Below are positions 6,847-13,630 of a DNA stretch of 17,102 nucleotides, piece by piece. Source of the stretch: Candidatus Bathyarchaeota archaeon (GTDB lineage: Archaea > Thermoproteota > Bathyarchaeia > 40CM-2-53-6 > FEN-987); the NCBI GenBank assembly GCA_022865625.1, contig JALHTB010000114.1, forward strand, positions 1 to 17,102, in the 5' to 3' direction. The notes beneath the pieces were generated by a model. That model was not told the origin of the DNA, ran no database searches, and was given only the letters and a program-made list of their open reading frames with translations. The first letter of the stretch is position 1; each line of letters begins with the position of its first letter. The position numbers and the translations under genes are program-made.

Positions 6847-7407
6847 GTGTTCCTCTTGCAGTCAACGCCCAAGGTTGATCTGTCGAAACTACGCTTCGAG
6901 AAGCTCTCACGTGAATCAAATACGAACGGGCTCGATTGCACTGATCAGGATGGGGCGGATCCGTTTGGCTTGCAGGTCTTCATCAGAGATGAGGCCCTCA
7001 CATATCAAGAAGAGAGACTCGGAGTAACATACTTAGTCTTTCATGACTCTGACCTAGTCGGGTTCGTCACCGTGAGTATGACCTGTCTAAGTCTTGCCGA
7101 CTTGAGAGAAGGCGAAAAGGTCGAGGGTGTTCGTGTCCCATATCCCGCTCTGTTGTTGGGACGCTTGGCGGTGGACAAGAGACTCAGGGGAAAGGGAATT
7201 GGTACGTTGCTCTGCAAATTCGCGATAGGTTTGGCCGTCGAGATTTCAAACACCATTGGCTGTCGATATGTCGCCCTGCATACGCTTCCTGACAGAGCCG
7301 GCTTCTACACACAAGAACCATTGAACTTTGTCGAGTCATCTCTTGAACGCCCCGACAGGAAAAAGCTGCTGTACCGTCGCATAACGGAGAAACCATCCAG
7401 AGGTTAG
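6847..7407 (+). CDS. GNAT-family N-acetyltransferase, TacT/AtaT-like
   Basis: A 186-aa GNAT enzyme, expected to transfer the acetyl group of acetyl-CoA to an amine. The acetyl-CoA-binding motif A is clear: LLLGRLAVDKRLRGKGIG at residues 102-119, with the R-G-K-G-I-G pyrophosphate loop. The order of elements resembles the TacT/AtaT group: DEALTYQEE followed by TYLVF and LVGFVTVSM near residues 48-78, the L-x-R-L-A-V-D strand, a second block IGCRYVALH (137-145), and an FY pair at 153-154 whose Tyr is the likely general acid. Members of that group acetylate aminoacyl-tRNA and act as toxins, but many similar archaeal GNATs are uncharacterised. It begins at GTG 6 nt after a 47-aa gene. Stop is TAG. 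Family assignment is firm; the toxin reading is inference. Confidence 0.85.
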   Translation: MFLLQSTPKVDLSKLRFEKLSRESNTNGLDCTDQDGADPFGLQVFIRDEALTYQEERLGVTYLVFHDSDLVGFVTVSMTCLSLADLREGEKVEGVRVPYPALLLGRLAVDKRLRGKGIGTLLCKFAIGLAVEISNTIGCRYVALHTLPDRAGFYTQEPLNFVESSLERPDRKKLLYRRITEKPSRG

Positions 7408-7505
7408 GTTCTGTTTCCTGAGAGGAGCTAGCATAAGTCGACGAGGATCTTTTCATCAGACAAATGATGTTGCCAGTATCTTGAACTGGAAGAGGGTCTC
7501 CACGC

Positions 7506-7721
7506 TCACTTGAGAGGGACCTCGATGAATTGAACGCCGATGAGCTCAATCTTCCCTTCAGCTTTGGTCCCTTCTGTCTCTAGGTAGAGCTCAATTGCCT
7601 CTTTGACCCTACTTGTCAGCTCGTCGAGTGTTCTTGCCTGAGTGTGACAGCCAGGCAACTCCGGAACTGAGGCAATGTAGTATCCGTCCTCGTCCCTCTC
7701 AACCACTACACTGAATTTCAC
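7506..7721 (-). CDS. HicB-like antitoxin domain protein (orphan)
   Basis: A 71-aa protein of the HicB/UPF0150 family: FSVVVERDEDGYYIASVPELPGCHTQARTLDE shows the typical first strand, the D-G-x-Y-x-A-x-V-P-E-L-P-G-C turn and the T-x-x-E helix, followed by an amphipathic helix and a short final strand. In HicAB modules this partially RNase-H-like domain binds and inhibits the HicA mRNA interferase. No HicA-like frame (about 60-80 aa with a G-S-H motif) is present on either side, and this copy lacks the C-terminal DNA-binding extension of longer HicB proteins. It is convergent with the GNAT gene. Stop is TGA. Family firm; being an active antitoxin is not shown. Confidence 0.85.
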   Translation of the reverse strand: MKFSVVVERDEDGYYIASVPELPGCHTQARTLDELTSRVKEAIELYLETEGTKAEGKIELIGVQFIEVPLK

Positions 7722-7755
7722 TGATATGCCCTTGAATTCGGAGAGTGTCTTCTGG

Positions 7756-7763
7756 TATTAAAG
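7756..7763 (-). promoter_or_regulatory. putative TATA box of the HicB-like gene
   Basis: The minus strand reads CTTTAATA here. The centre is about 38 nt before the ATG at 7721, so the transcript would start about 12 nt before the start codon, similar to the other short leaders predicted in the window. Confidence 0.4.
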
Positions 7764-8037
7764 CATCATAGGCAAATAGAAAGTGGAGAGATGCGCAAAT
7801 CTCTTCCGGGCATATGCTCATTATTTTGTACTGGTGGGCAATTCTTCAGTCACCTAGCGATCGAGAGCTATCAGACCTTGGTCTTCCGCCTGCATGTGAT
7901 GAGCAAGTCAAGCTGAAACGCCGCATGTTAGTACCATGTGTTTCTGTGATAGTGCATCGATCAGTTTCCTCGACAAGCGTTATAGCGAATGAACGAGTCT
8001 ACCGACTAGGCTGGGGAATGGATTGGGCCCGGAGACC
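7764..8037. other. divergent intergenic region before the methyltransferase operon
   Basis: No convincing gene is present. A plus-strand frame starting at 7814 has an unnatural composition and runs out of frame into the corrinoid-protein gene, so it is treated as a shadow. A weak TATA-like GTTATAGC near 7979-7986 would place a transcript start about 28 nt before the ATG at 8038; it is a plausible promoter for the corrinoid protein and methyltransferase. Confidence 0.3.
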
Positions 8038-8685
8038 ATGGTTGAGAGGCTTAGGAAATCCATCGTCAACGGTCAAGAAGACGATGCTGAGAAAGCAGCA
8101 CGTGAAATCTTGGACGCCGGCTTGGACCCAATACAGATCCTGGAGAAGGAGCTCTTTCCGGCAATCAAGTCCGTCGGCGAGAAATTTGAGAAAGGTGAGT
8201 GTTTCCTCACCGATCTGATGTCAGCGGCTGACGCCATGAGAGCAGCAAACCGTGTTCTGATCAGCAGAATAAGGCAAGATAGTGGGGGAAAGTCCCCCGC
8301 TGCAAGGATAGGCAAGATTGTGATCGGAACTGTTTCAGGCGACATCCACGACATCGGAAAGAACATCGTCGCTCTTCTGCTAGAAGTAAATGGTTTTGAC
8401 ATCTACGATGTGGGGAAGGATGTGGAATCGATGAAGTTCATCGAAAGAGCCACCCAAACCGAGGCCGACATAATGGCACTGTCCGCTCTGATGACAACCA
8501 CCAAACCCGCACAGAAGGAAGTGATGGACCTCCTCAACGAGATGGACCTCAAGAAAAAGTTCCTCATCCTGATTGGAGGTGCACCTACGACGAATGAATG
8601 GGCTCAGCAGATCGGCGCTGATGGTTGGGCGGAGACGGCGGAACAAGGAGTCAAGCTAGCTCAGAAGCTTGTCCAAGAAAGGTGA
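8038..8685 (+). CDS. MtmC/MtbC-type corrinoid protein
   Basis: Methyl-carrying cobalamin protein of methylamine-type methyl transfer (215 aa). An N-terminal four-helix cap (about residues 1-85) precedes a B12-binding Rossmann domain with the signature GDIHDIGKN at 101-109; H104 is the lower-axial cobalt ligand. The later stretches SALMTTT and LIGGAPTT are also standard for the family. The ATG at 8038 is chosen because MVERLRKSIVNG matches the usual family start; an in-frame TTG at 8023 would add five residues. The stop TGA is followed 4 nt later by the methyltransferase start, with the ribosome binding site GGTGA overlapping the stop, so the two are one operon and probably substrate-specific partners. 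Which methylamine-type substrate is used cannot be told from this protein. Confidence 0.9.
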   Translation: MVERLRKSIVNGQEDDAEKAAREILDAGLDPIQILEKELFPAIKSVGEKFEKGECFLTDLMSAADAMRAANRVLISRIRQDSGGKSPAARIGKIVIGTVSGDIHDIGKNIVALLLEVNGFDIYDVGKDVESMKFIERATQTEADIMALSALMTTTKPAQKEVMDLLNEMDLKKKFLILIGGAPTTNEWAQQIGADGWAETAEQGVKLAQKLVQER

Positions 8686-8689
8686 TTCC

Positions 8690-10072
8690 ATGACGCCCCC
8701 GTGGAGAATAAACGAGGTGCTGGACAGGGCCGAAACAGGCCCCATCTGCTTGGAGAAAGACTTCGAACTCAAGGTGCTGGTTCCGAAAATCAAAGACGTG
8801 GTCAAACAATACGGCATAAGGTACGATCCCGAGAACCTCGTGCCCTCGGACGATTCTCTGGCAGACGACCTCTGGAAAGCCGCCCTTGAATTGTATCTGG
8901 AGGTTGGAACCCTCTGCACGAGCACGCACAGAAGGATACTGTTTGATGAGAACGAAATCCGTGAGGCGATGGCGAATTTCCCTGGAAGGTACATCGTAGG
9001 ATACGGCAAGGATTCCAGGGAGATGACGCACAGGAAGGTAGAGGACTCAAGACGGCCGTATTGTCTGTTCAGTCCCGACATCACTTGTGATGAAGAACTA
9101 TTCGTTCCGATGTCGATGGCTTACCTGCAGGAGCCGCTCGCAGATGGCGTCTGCGCCCCCATCCTCGAAGAGGTTGAAGGAAGAAGCATCAAGGCTGGCG
9201 CCCCGTACGAGACAAAGGGCGCTGTAGCTCACGCCATGATGTTTAGGGAAGCAGCGAGGAGAGTTGGCAGGCCCGGCATTTTCCTACAGGGCGTGGGAAC
9301 TGCACAGTCCGACGCTGCGCAGATGGCGGCCAGTAACCCGATGTGGGGAGAGCGACTGACTGATGGTAGGTTTGTTGCTTCCATTTCGGAGCTGAAGGTC
9401 GACTATTCTCTGCTGAACAAGATGGTTCACTTTCACCAGTACGGCTCTTTTGTCGGCGCACTGACTGGGCCTATGCTGGGGGGATACTGTGGAGGACCAG
9501 AGGGCACGGCTGTTGTCGGAGCAGCATACCATATCCAGGGCTTAATGGTCAACCAAGCTCACTACCTGAACTACTTCCCATTTCACATTAGACACATGCA
9601 CAATACGACAGGAGAGCTTCTTTGGGGAATAAGCCTCGTCTACCAAGCATTGGCTAGGAATTCCCCTCTGATTTCACTGTCAAACGGATTCGCTGCCGCA
9701 GGACCATGCACTCCCATGGTTCTCTACGAGGCGGCAGCACACGGCCTAGCGAGCGTCGTATCTGGCGCGAATCTTTGGGAGATGGCTGTTGCCAGGAACA
9801 AGCACAAGAACAGAGCGACGCCGATGGAAGCCAAGATGGCATGCGAAGTCGGATGTGGAGCAGCAGAATCCGGCATCAAGAGATCCGAAGCGAACCAGCT
9901 AGTCAAGAAGATCGTATCCAAATACGAGAAAAGAATTGCAGAGGCTCCTCTGGGGAAGACGTTCCAGGAATGCTACGATGTGAAGAGAATAGCGCCAACG
10001 AAAGAGTACGCTGAACTCTATGGGACTGTGAAACGAGAACTCCTAGACTTGGGCGTCCCGTTCGTATACTAG
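8690..10072 (+). CDS. mtmB: MtmB-family methyltransferase with Gln at the pyrrolysine position
   Basis: Corrinoid-dependent methyltransferase (460 aa; Methanosarcina monomethylamine methyltransferase MtmB is about 458 aa). It keeps family landmarks along its length: CTSTHR near 76-81, VGRPGIFLQG at 192-201, SELKVDY, GGYCGGPEG, AAGPCTPM, and the C-terminal GKTFQECYDVK. In MtmB the residue after G-R-P-G-x-x-x is pyrrolysine 202, encoded by UAG; here it is Q200, codon CAG at 9287-9289. From memory of the M. barkeri sequence, the aromatic and Gln residues before the A-G-P-C-T motif also differ. The substrate is therefore probably not monomethylamine in the usual way. The ATG has GGTGA 4 nt upstream; the earlier TTG at 8669 lies inside the corrinoid-protein gene and is rejected. 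Stop is TAG, used here as an ordinary terminator. Confidence 0.9.
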   Translation: MTPPWRINEVLDRAETGPICLEKDFELKVLVPKIKDVVKQYGIRYDPENLVPSDDSLADDLWKAALELYLEVGTLCTSTHRRILFDENEIREAMANFPGRYIVGYGKDSREMTHRKVEDSRRPYCLFSPDITCDEELFVPMSMAYLQEPLADGVCAPILEEVEGRSIKAGAPYETKGAVAHAMMFREAARRVGRPGIFLQGVGTAQSDAAQMAASNPMWGERLTDGRFVASISELKVDYSLLNKMVHFHQYGSFVGALTGPMLGGYCGGPEGTAVVGAAYHIQGLMVNQAHYLNYFPFHIRHMHNTTGELLWGISLVYQALARNSPLISLSNGFAAAGPCTPMVLYEAAAHGLASVVSGANLWEMAVARNKHKNRATPMEAKMACEVGCGAAESGIKRSEANQLVKKIVSKYEKRIAEAPLGKTFQECYDVKRIAPTKEYAELYGTVKRELLDLGVPFVY

Positions 10073-10254
10073 AAACCCGATCAGCGCCTTCACTCGGATT
10101 CCGGCAGCGCACACCAAGCTACACACAAGACTGCTCATCCGGGCGAGTTTAGAACTCCATGCTTATGGCAGGGCATCGAGCGCAGGCCAACATATTCGCA
10201 AGCATACCATCATATTCGAGCGGCCGAAGGGATGGGTCGAGGACGGACGATACG
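10073..10254. other. intergenic region between methyltransferase and DUF2284 genes
   Basis: This 182-bp stretch has an in-frame ATG at 10159 that would lengthen the next protein by 32 residues of unlikely composition, so it is treated as non-coding. No strong TATA box or terminator is visible; GAGTTTAGAA at 10144-10153 is the best weak promoter candidate. Confidence 0.25.
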
Positions 10255-10800
10255 ATGACAAAGTCGACTACCGGACGGATTGAAAGAATGTCGAAGGATC
10301 ATGGGTTTGATGATTTCAAATGGATCAAACCGAAAGACGTCGTCACTGGAAATTGGGTTAGAATGAAATGCCAATATGGCTGTGAAAGGTACGGCAGAAG
10401 GGGATGCTGCCCACCAGAAGTCCCCTCCGTAGCCGATTGCAGAAGATTCTTCGATGAATACAAAGTCGGCCTTCTCCTTCACTCCGCAATTGAATTCAAA
10501 GACCCAGAGTTACGGCACCGATGGGGCCGAGAGATGCAAAAGAAGGCGGTGGCCTTGGAGAGAGAGGTTTTCCTAGCAGATTTTCCGAAAGCATTTGTGT
10601 TCCCTCCCGCACCCTGCAATGTGTGCAGCGATTGTCCGGGGAACAAGAGAGAATGCAAGCAACCGTATGCGGCTCGTCCGAGTCTGGAAGCTTTTGCTGT
10701 GGATGTTTACAGCACGGCCCACAAGATGAGGTATCGAATCCATGTGTTGAAGGGATATCACGAAGAAATGAACCGCTTTGGATTATTGCTGGTTGAATAG
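10255..10800 (+). CDS. DUF2284 predicted metal-binding protein
   Basis: A 181-aa Cys-rich protein of the DUF2284 type. Two clusters are visible: an N-terminal one with MKCQYGCERYGRRGCCPPE and a further Cys shortly after, and a central one with CNVCSDCPGNKRECKQP, followed by a conserved-looking tail containing a P-S-L-E-A-F/D-V-Y stretch. The spacing suggests binding of an iron-sulfur cluster or other metal. The start ATG at 10255 gives the usual short helix (IERMSKDHGFDDFKWIK) before the first cluster; ATG 10288 is the alternative. Proteins of this family are often seen near corrinoid methyltransferase genes, and it lies downstream of one here in the same direction, so a role in corrinoid reduction or methyltransfer is an inference. 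Stop is TAG. Confidence 0.8.
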   Translation: MTKSTTGRIERMSKDHGFDDFKWIKPKDVVTGNWVRMKCQYGCERYGRRGCCPPEVPSVADCRRFFDEYKVGLLLHSAIEFKDPELRHRWGREMQKKAVALEREVFLADFPKAFVFPPAPCNVCSDCPGNKRECKQPYAARPSLEAFAVDVYSTAHKMRYRIHVLKGYHEEMNRFGLLLVE

Positions 10801-10944
10801 TAAACTGGACTTTGTTTGAGCCCTCTGACCGGTCAGGCGTCGTCGTTTGACTGGTTGTGAGTGTGGATCACGTGGTGTGCACACAGAACAAGGCCCTGAA
10901 CGACGACAAGCAAGGTTGGCGTACGGAGAACGACTGTATCTGAA
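10801..10944. repeat. convergent intergenic region rich in inverted repeats
   Basis: Between two convergent genes. Visible dyads are a perfect 12-bp palindrome CTGACCGGTCAG (10825-10836), a 10-bp palindrome GTGTGCACAC (10875-10884) and a 9-bp inverted repeat GTCGTCGTT (10839-10847) with AACGACGAC (10899-10907) enclosing the second palindrome. They could fold into a branched RNA or form a bidirectional end region. No coding frame is supported. Confidence 0.35.
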
Positions 10945-11292
10945 TCAATCATATTGCCAGAGGCAAATCTCGTTTTCATCCGGGTCCGCAAAGGAGGTCA
11001 GCTTACCATTCTCCGCTTTCTGAATCTCGACAGCATGAATCCCATTCGTTTTCAGGTATTCAACGGCTTGACTGATGTCCTCGACTTTGAGGCAAAGACG
11101 CGCGTTGCTGCCTCCTTTCAGTTTCCTCTTGTCTCGGCTGGGAACGAGTTCTAACAGAACGCCGTCAATATCGAACCGGGCGACAACATCCCTGGAAGTC
11201 AGTCTCAAGCCGAGCACATCAGAATAGAACGAGATCGCCCTTTCCATATCAGATACGTAGTAGAAGACGCAATCGAAATGGAATTTCGCCAC
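10945..11292 (-). CDS. VOC (glyoxalase/bleomycin-resistance) family protein
   Basis: A 115-aa single-module vicinal-oxygen-chelate protein with two beta-alpha-beta-beta-beta units. The first unit reads FHFDCVFYYVSDMERAISFYSDVLGL, the second begins ARLCLKVEDISQAVEYLKTNG and ends FADPDENEICLWQ. H5, E49 and E108 occupy positions that bind the metal in metal-dependent members. The reaction cannot be deduced: the fold serves glyoxalases, epimerases, dioxygenases and antibiotic-binding proteins. The start is GTG. It is on the same strand as the molybdoenzyme genes upstream but separated from them by 139 bp. Stop is TGA. Confidence 0.88.
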   Translation of the reverse strand: MAKFHFDCVFYYVSDMERAISFYSDVLGLRLTSRDVVARFDIDGVLLELVPSRDKRKLKGGSNARLCLKVEDISQAVEYLKTNGIHAVEIQKAENGKLTSFADPDENEICLWQYD

Positions 11293-11431
11293 AATCCGAA
11301 CCTGCTCTATTACAGGTTTGAATGATCCTTAGGATTTGAACCATTGTCTTGTGTGCGTGCCATCCTTGGTGCGGGCATCCGAATTTGAACCGCCGATTTG
11401 GCGTGCATCTTACCAGAAACACGATGCACCG
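11293..11431. other. intergenic region with two tRNA T-loop-like sequences
   Basis: On the minus strand two near-identical 11-mers, GGTTCAAATTC (11381-11391) and GGTTCAAATCC (11332-11342), resemble tRNA T-loops. The first is followed by TGCCCGC and ACCA-like bases, as at a tRNA 3' end, but its T-stem pairs poorly and no matching 5' acceptor strand lies upstream, so no tRNA gene is called. Confidence 0.3.
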
Positions 11432-11776
11432 CTACACGCGGAAGGTGATACTGAGCAGGTAGAAGTAGACGAAGCTGAGAATTCCCACTGCCAGGATGAA
11501 GCCTTCGAGGAGCTCTGGCCTGTGCATCTTGATTCTCTTGCTCTCGATGACCAGTCTGGGAAAGACATGCAACCATGTGAATACGAGGAGAAGAAGAGGA
11601 GTCCACAGGATATGCAGGTTGTACGATAGACCCCTCTCCAAGAGGCCAAGAGTCAGCCTGTATGTGACGACGGGATTAGTGAGTCCGAATCCTGATATTA
11701 GAGACAGAAAAGCTATCACGATTAGTATCGCTACACTCCAACGAGAGACCTTCTTGTAGACTGTGAAGCGGTTCAA
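11432..11776 (-). CDS. three-helix membrane protein, probable heme-b partner of the molybdoenzyme
   Basis: A 114-aa protein with three hydrophobic helices at about 14-34, 53-75 and 91-112. The second holds two His residues, H55 and H70, in an HX14H arrangement inside one helix. Such spacing is used by cytochrome-b-type proteins to hold two hemes, one near each membrane face. It lies 30 nt downstream of the exported molybdoenzyme gene on the same strand, just as MsrQ, a heme-b membrane protein, accompanies MsrP in bacteria. It does not look like an MsrQ homologue, being shorter with fewer helices. The likely job is passing electrons between the quinone pool and the molybdoenzyme. Heme binding is inferred from spacing, not shown. 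Stop is TAG. Confidence 0.7.
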   Translation of the reverse strand: MNRFTVYKKVSRWSVAILIVIAFLSLISGFGLTNPVVTYRLTLGLLERGLSYNLHILWTPLLLLVFTWLHVFPRLVIESKRIKMHRPELLEGFILAVGILSFVYFYLLSITFRV

Positions 11777-11806
11777 GCTGGTCGACTTCCATTTAGCGTG
11801 CTGATG

Positions 11807-12484
11807 CTACGCATACCTGTCATTGGTCCAAGGGTCTGCGGTGTTGCTGTATCCCCTGCTCTCCCAGTAACCAAGTTCCTGTGTCTCAGTGAACTTCACT
11901 CGCCTAACCCACTTCGCGCTCTTGTACCCATACTTCTGTGGAACGACAAGCCGGAGGAGACCGCCGTATTCGGGCGCCAGTTGCTTCCCGTCAAGCCCGT
12001 AGGCGAACAAGACATCGTCACGTAGAAGATCCTCCAGAGGGAGTGAAGTCGTGTAGGTCGGGGCTCCGTAACACTCGACCGTTGCATACTTCGCCTTGAC
12101 GGTTGGACGAGCCAGCTTTGCGATCTCTCCGAATCGGACTCCTTCCCATCTGTTGTCCAGTGTTGTCCAACCTGTTACGCAGTCAAATTCGGAGACACTG
12201 ATTGTCTTGGGTAATTGCTTGAACTGGTTCCAGTCTAGTTTGACGGGGTTCTCAACTTCCCCGGCTACATCGAAAGTCCACTCGTCGACGCTGATCTTGG
12301 GGACTCCGCCTACGTGTAGGACCTGCAGGGCTTGGACCTCTGACTGTCCCGGCGGCAACCTACCCTTGCTAGAAGCCTGCCCAGGTTCACGCAATAGGAA
12401 GTAGGTTGACACAGCTCCGACTCCTGCGAGTATCGCAGATGCAGCACCATATCTGATGAATTTCCTTCTGCTGATCGCATTCAT
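11807..12484 (-). CDS. Tat-exported YedY/sulfite-oxidase-family molybdoenzyme
   Basis: A 225-aa protein with a twin-arginine signal (SRRKFIRYGAAS followed by a hydrophobic stretch to about residue 31) and a sulfite-oxidase-type molybdopterin domain. Landmarks are SEFDCVTGW with C102, the expected molybdenum-ligating Cys; RFGEIAKLA; VECYGAPTYTTSLPLED; LLRLVVPQKYGYKSAKWV; and the C-terminal GYWESRGYSNTADPW, typical of this family. It lacks the dimerisation domain of true sulfite oxidases, so it belongs with small YedY-like oxidoreductases whose natural substrates differ (MsrP reduces methionine sulfoxide). It should act outside the cytoplasmic membrane. The ATG start is followed by the signal directly. 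A weak TATA-like element (minus-strand ATTTACAAT near 12520) lies upstream. Stop is TAG; a heme-b-like membrane gene follows. Confidence 0.9.
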   Translation of the reverse strand: MNAISRRKFIRYGAASAILAGVGAVSTYFLLREPGQASSKGRLPPGQSEVQALQVLHVGGVPKISVDEWTFDVAGEVENPVKLDWNQFKQLPKTISVSEFDCVTGWTTLDNRWEGVRFGEIAKLARPTVKAKYATVECYGAPTYTTSLPLEDLLRDDVLFAYGLDGKQLAPEYGGLLRLVVPQKYGYKSAKWVRRVKFTETQELGYWESRGYSNTADPWTNDRYA

Positions 12485-12661
12485 GTTGATTCCCTTCAGA
12501 GAGTGGAGCCAGAAATTGTAAATGGCCCGCTTGTGCTGAGTCGCGTATAAGGACGTTCAGGCTTCCAATCTCAGTACTAATGCAATGCTAGCTTTCAATT
12601 AGCGAATACTGAGAGAATCTTTCCTTACTCCCAAGACGGCCAAGAGTCGCAGAGGGTTTGT
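12485..12661. other. intergenic region upstream of the molybdoenzyme
   Basis: This 177-bp gap separates two genes on the same strand. The part near 12511-12526 reads as a weak TATA-like element for the molybdoenzyme on the minus strand, with a predicted leader of about 10 nt. The rest shows no gene or clear repeat. Confidence 0.3.
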
Positions 12662-13630
12662 CTAGGCCTGACATCTTTTGCATGTAGGACAAAACAAATC
12701 TTCTACCGGCTTTCTTGCGCCGCAGAACCGACAAAACGGAATCAGAGCCCTAAGCACGTTCAGTCTTGTCTCGACTTTCCGTCTGGCCCTCAGAAACTGC
12801 TCACTCCCGGAGAACTCCTTGAGACGTTTGAAACGGTTGACATACAGCGGATGCGTACTGAAGAGTTCCGCAGCGGACTCCAACATGCCAACCTTCTCTC
12901 TCTCGATATCTAACTGCCCAGATGAGAGAACACCACCGGATGACCATACGGCAAGCTTGGTCATGAGAGACTTCATGACGTCGATGTCATTCACGACGAT
13001 AAGACTTCCCCGATCGGCTGTCACCTCAGATTCCCTGTGCCACGAAAGAAGCGCTAGACGAACAGGAAGCGAAAGAATACCAAGGCTCAAGAATGAGGCC
13101 GAAACTCCGATACCGCCACCGAGAATTTCCGCAACCGTATGATAGAGCATGTGGCCGCTCTTTATGTGCGTCAACTCGTGCGCAAAGAGCGCACAGAGTT
13201 CACGATCCGTAAACGAGTCCAAGATGCCAGAATTCAGGACCAGATACGCATGTTCTTCCCTCCCGAAAGTGAAGGCATTTGGCTGAGTGCCCTCGATGAT
13301 CAATACTTCTGGCAAGGTGCCAAGAGACAGGGCGATTGCATGCTGTCTCACGAGCGCATCCACCTTGGATGGATGAGCGACCCTGTGCGCTTGACGAGAA
13401 AACCTTGATAACAGATCTTTCTCCAAGTTTGGAAGTGCCAGATTCTTCACAAGGTAGGGAAGCACTCCTGTAGCCTTGATCATCTCGATGGCGCTTCGGT
13501 CCGGTTCGTAGGCATAGTCATCAGGAATAAGATCGAACCTGCAGTTCGGTATGAATCTGTGTCCGCAGTTCGGACAGAACCCCAGCTCCTCGGGACTCTC
13601 GAGACTGCAACTTTGACAACGCAGGTTCAG
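12662..13630 (-). CDS. M48-family metalloprotease with zinc ribbons at both ends
   Basis: Membrane-associated zinc endopeptidase related to HtpX. The active site HELTH lies at residues 102-106 counted from the ATG at 13483, with the third-ligand motif ESEVTADR about 50 residues later; a hydrophobic stretch between them probably sits in or on the membrane. The last 25 residues form a zinc ribbon (CRFC...CPTC). The frame stays open upstream of the ATG and encodes a second ribbon (CQSC...CPNC) and the family's usual entry segment YAYEPDRSAIEMIKATG, so the true start lies upstream. The only room is a CTG at 13630 or 13624, because TGA occurs at 13639; the start is therefore non-canonical or the 5' end is damaged. 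Counted from CTG the protein is 322 aa. It lies 47 nt downstream of the nucleoside hydrolase gene. Stop is TAG. Confidence 0.85.
   Translation of the reverse strand: MNLRCQSCSLESPEELGFCPNCGHRFIPNCRFDLIPDDYAYEPDRSAIEMIKATGVLPYLVKNLALPNLEKDLLSRFSRQAHRVAHPSKVDALVRQHAIALSLGTLPEVLIIEGTQPNAFTFGREEHAYLVLNSGILDSFTDRELCALFAHELTHIKSGHMLYHTVAEILGGGIGVSASFLSLGILSLPVRLALLSWHRESEVTADRGSLIVVNDIDVMKSLMTKLAVWSSGGVLSSGQLDIEREKVGMLESAAELFSTHPLYVNRFKRLKEFSGSEQFLRARRKVETRLNVLRALIPFCRFCGARKPVEDLFCPTCKRCQA

Noticed and set aside
7408..7505. HicA toxin beside the HicB-like gene
   Set aside because: The gap is under 100 bp with no frame of suitable length, and the other flank (7722-8037) has no HicA-like G-S-H motif in any frame.
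7814..8218. 134-codon plus-strand frame
   Set aside because: Its second half overlaps the corrinoid-protein gene out of frame, and the product has no domain pattern.
8669..8689. TTG start at 8669 for the MtmB-like protein
   Set aside because: It lies inside the corrinoid-protein gene, and the ATG at 8690 has a GGTGA ribosome binding site at the right distance.
10159..10254. 32-residue N-terminal extension of the DUF2284 protein
   Set aside because: The extra residues have no family-like pattern; the ATG at 10255 gives the usual short helix before the first Cys cluster.
11360..11400. tRNA gene on the minus strand
   Set aside because: The T-stem pairs poorly, and no matching acceptor 5' strand, D-arm or anticodon arm is found upstream.
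11336..11629. 97-codon plus-strand frame
   Set aside because: It is antisense to the HX14H membrane protein, whose helix pattern and operon position make that gene the real one.
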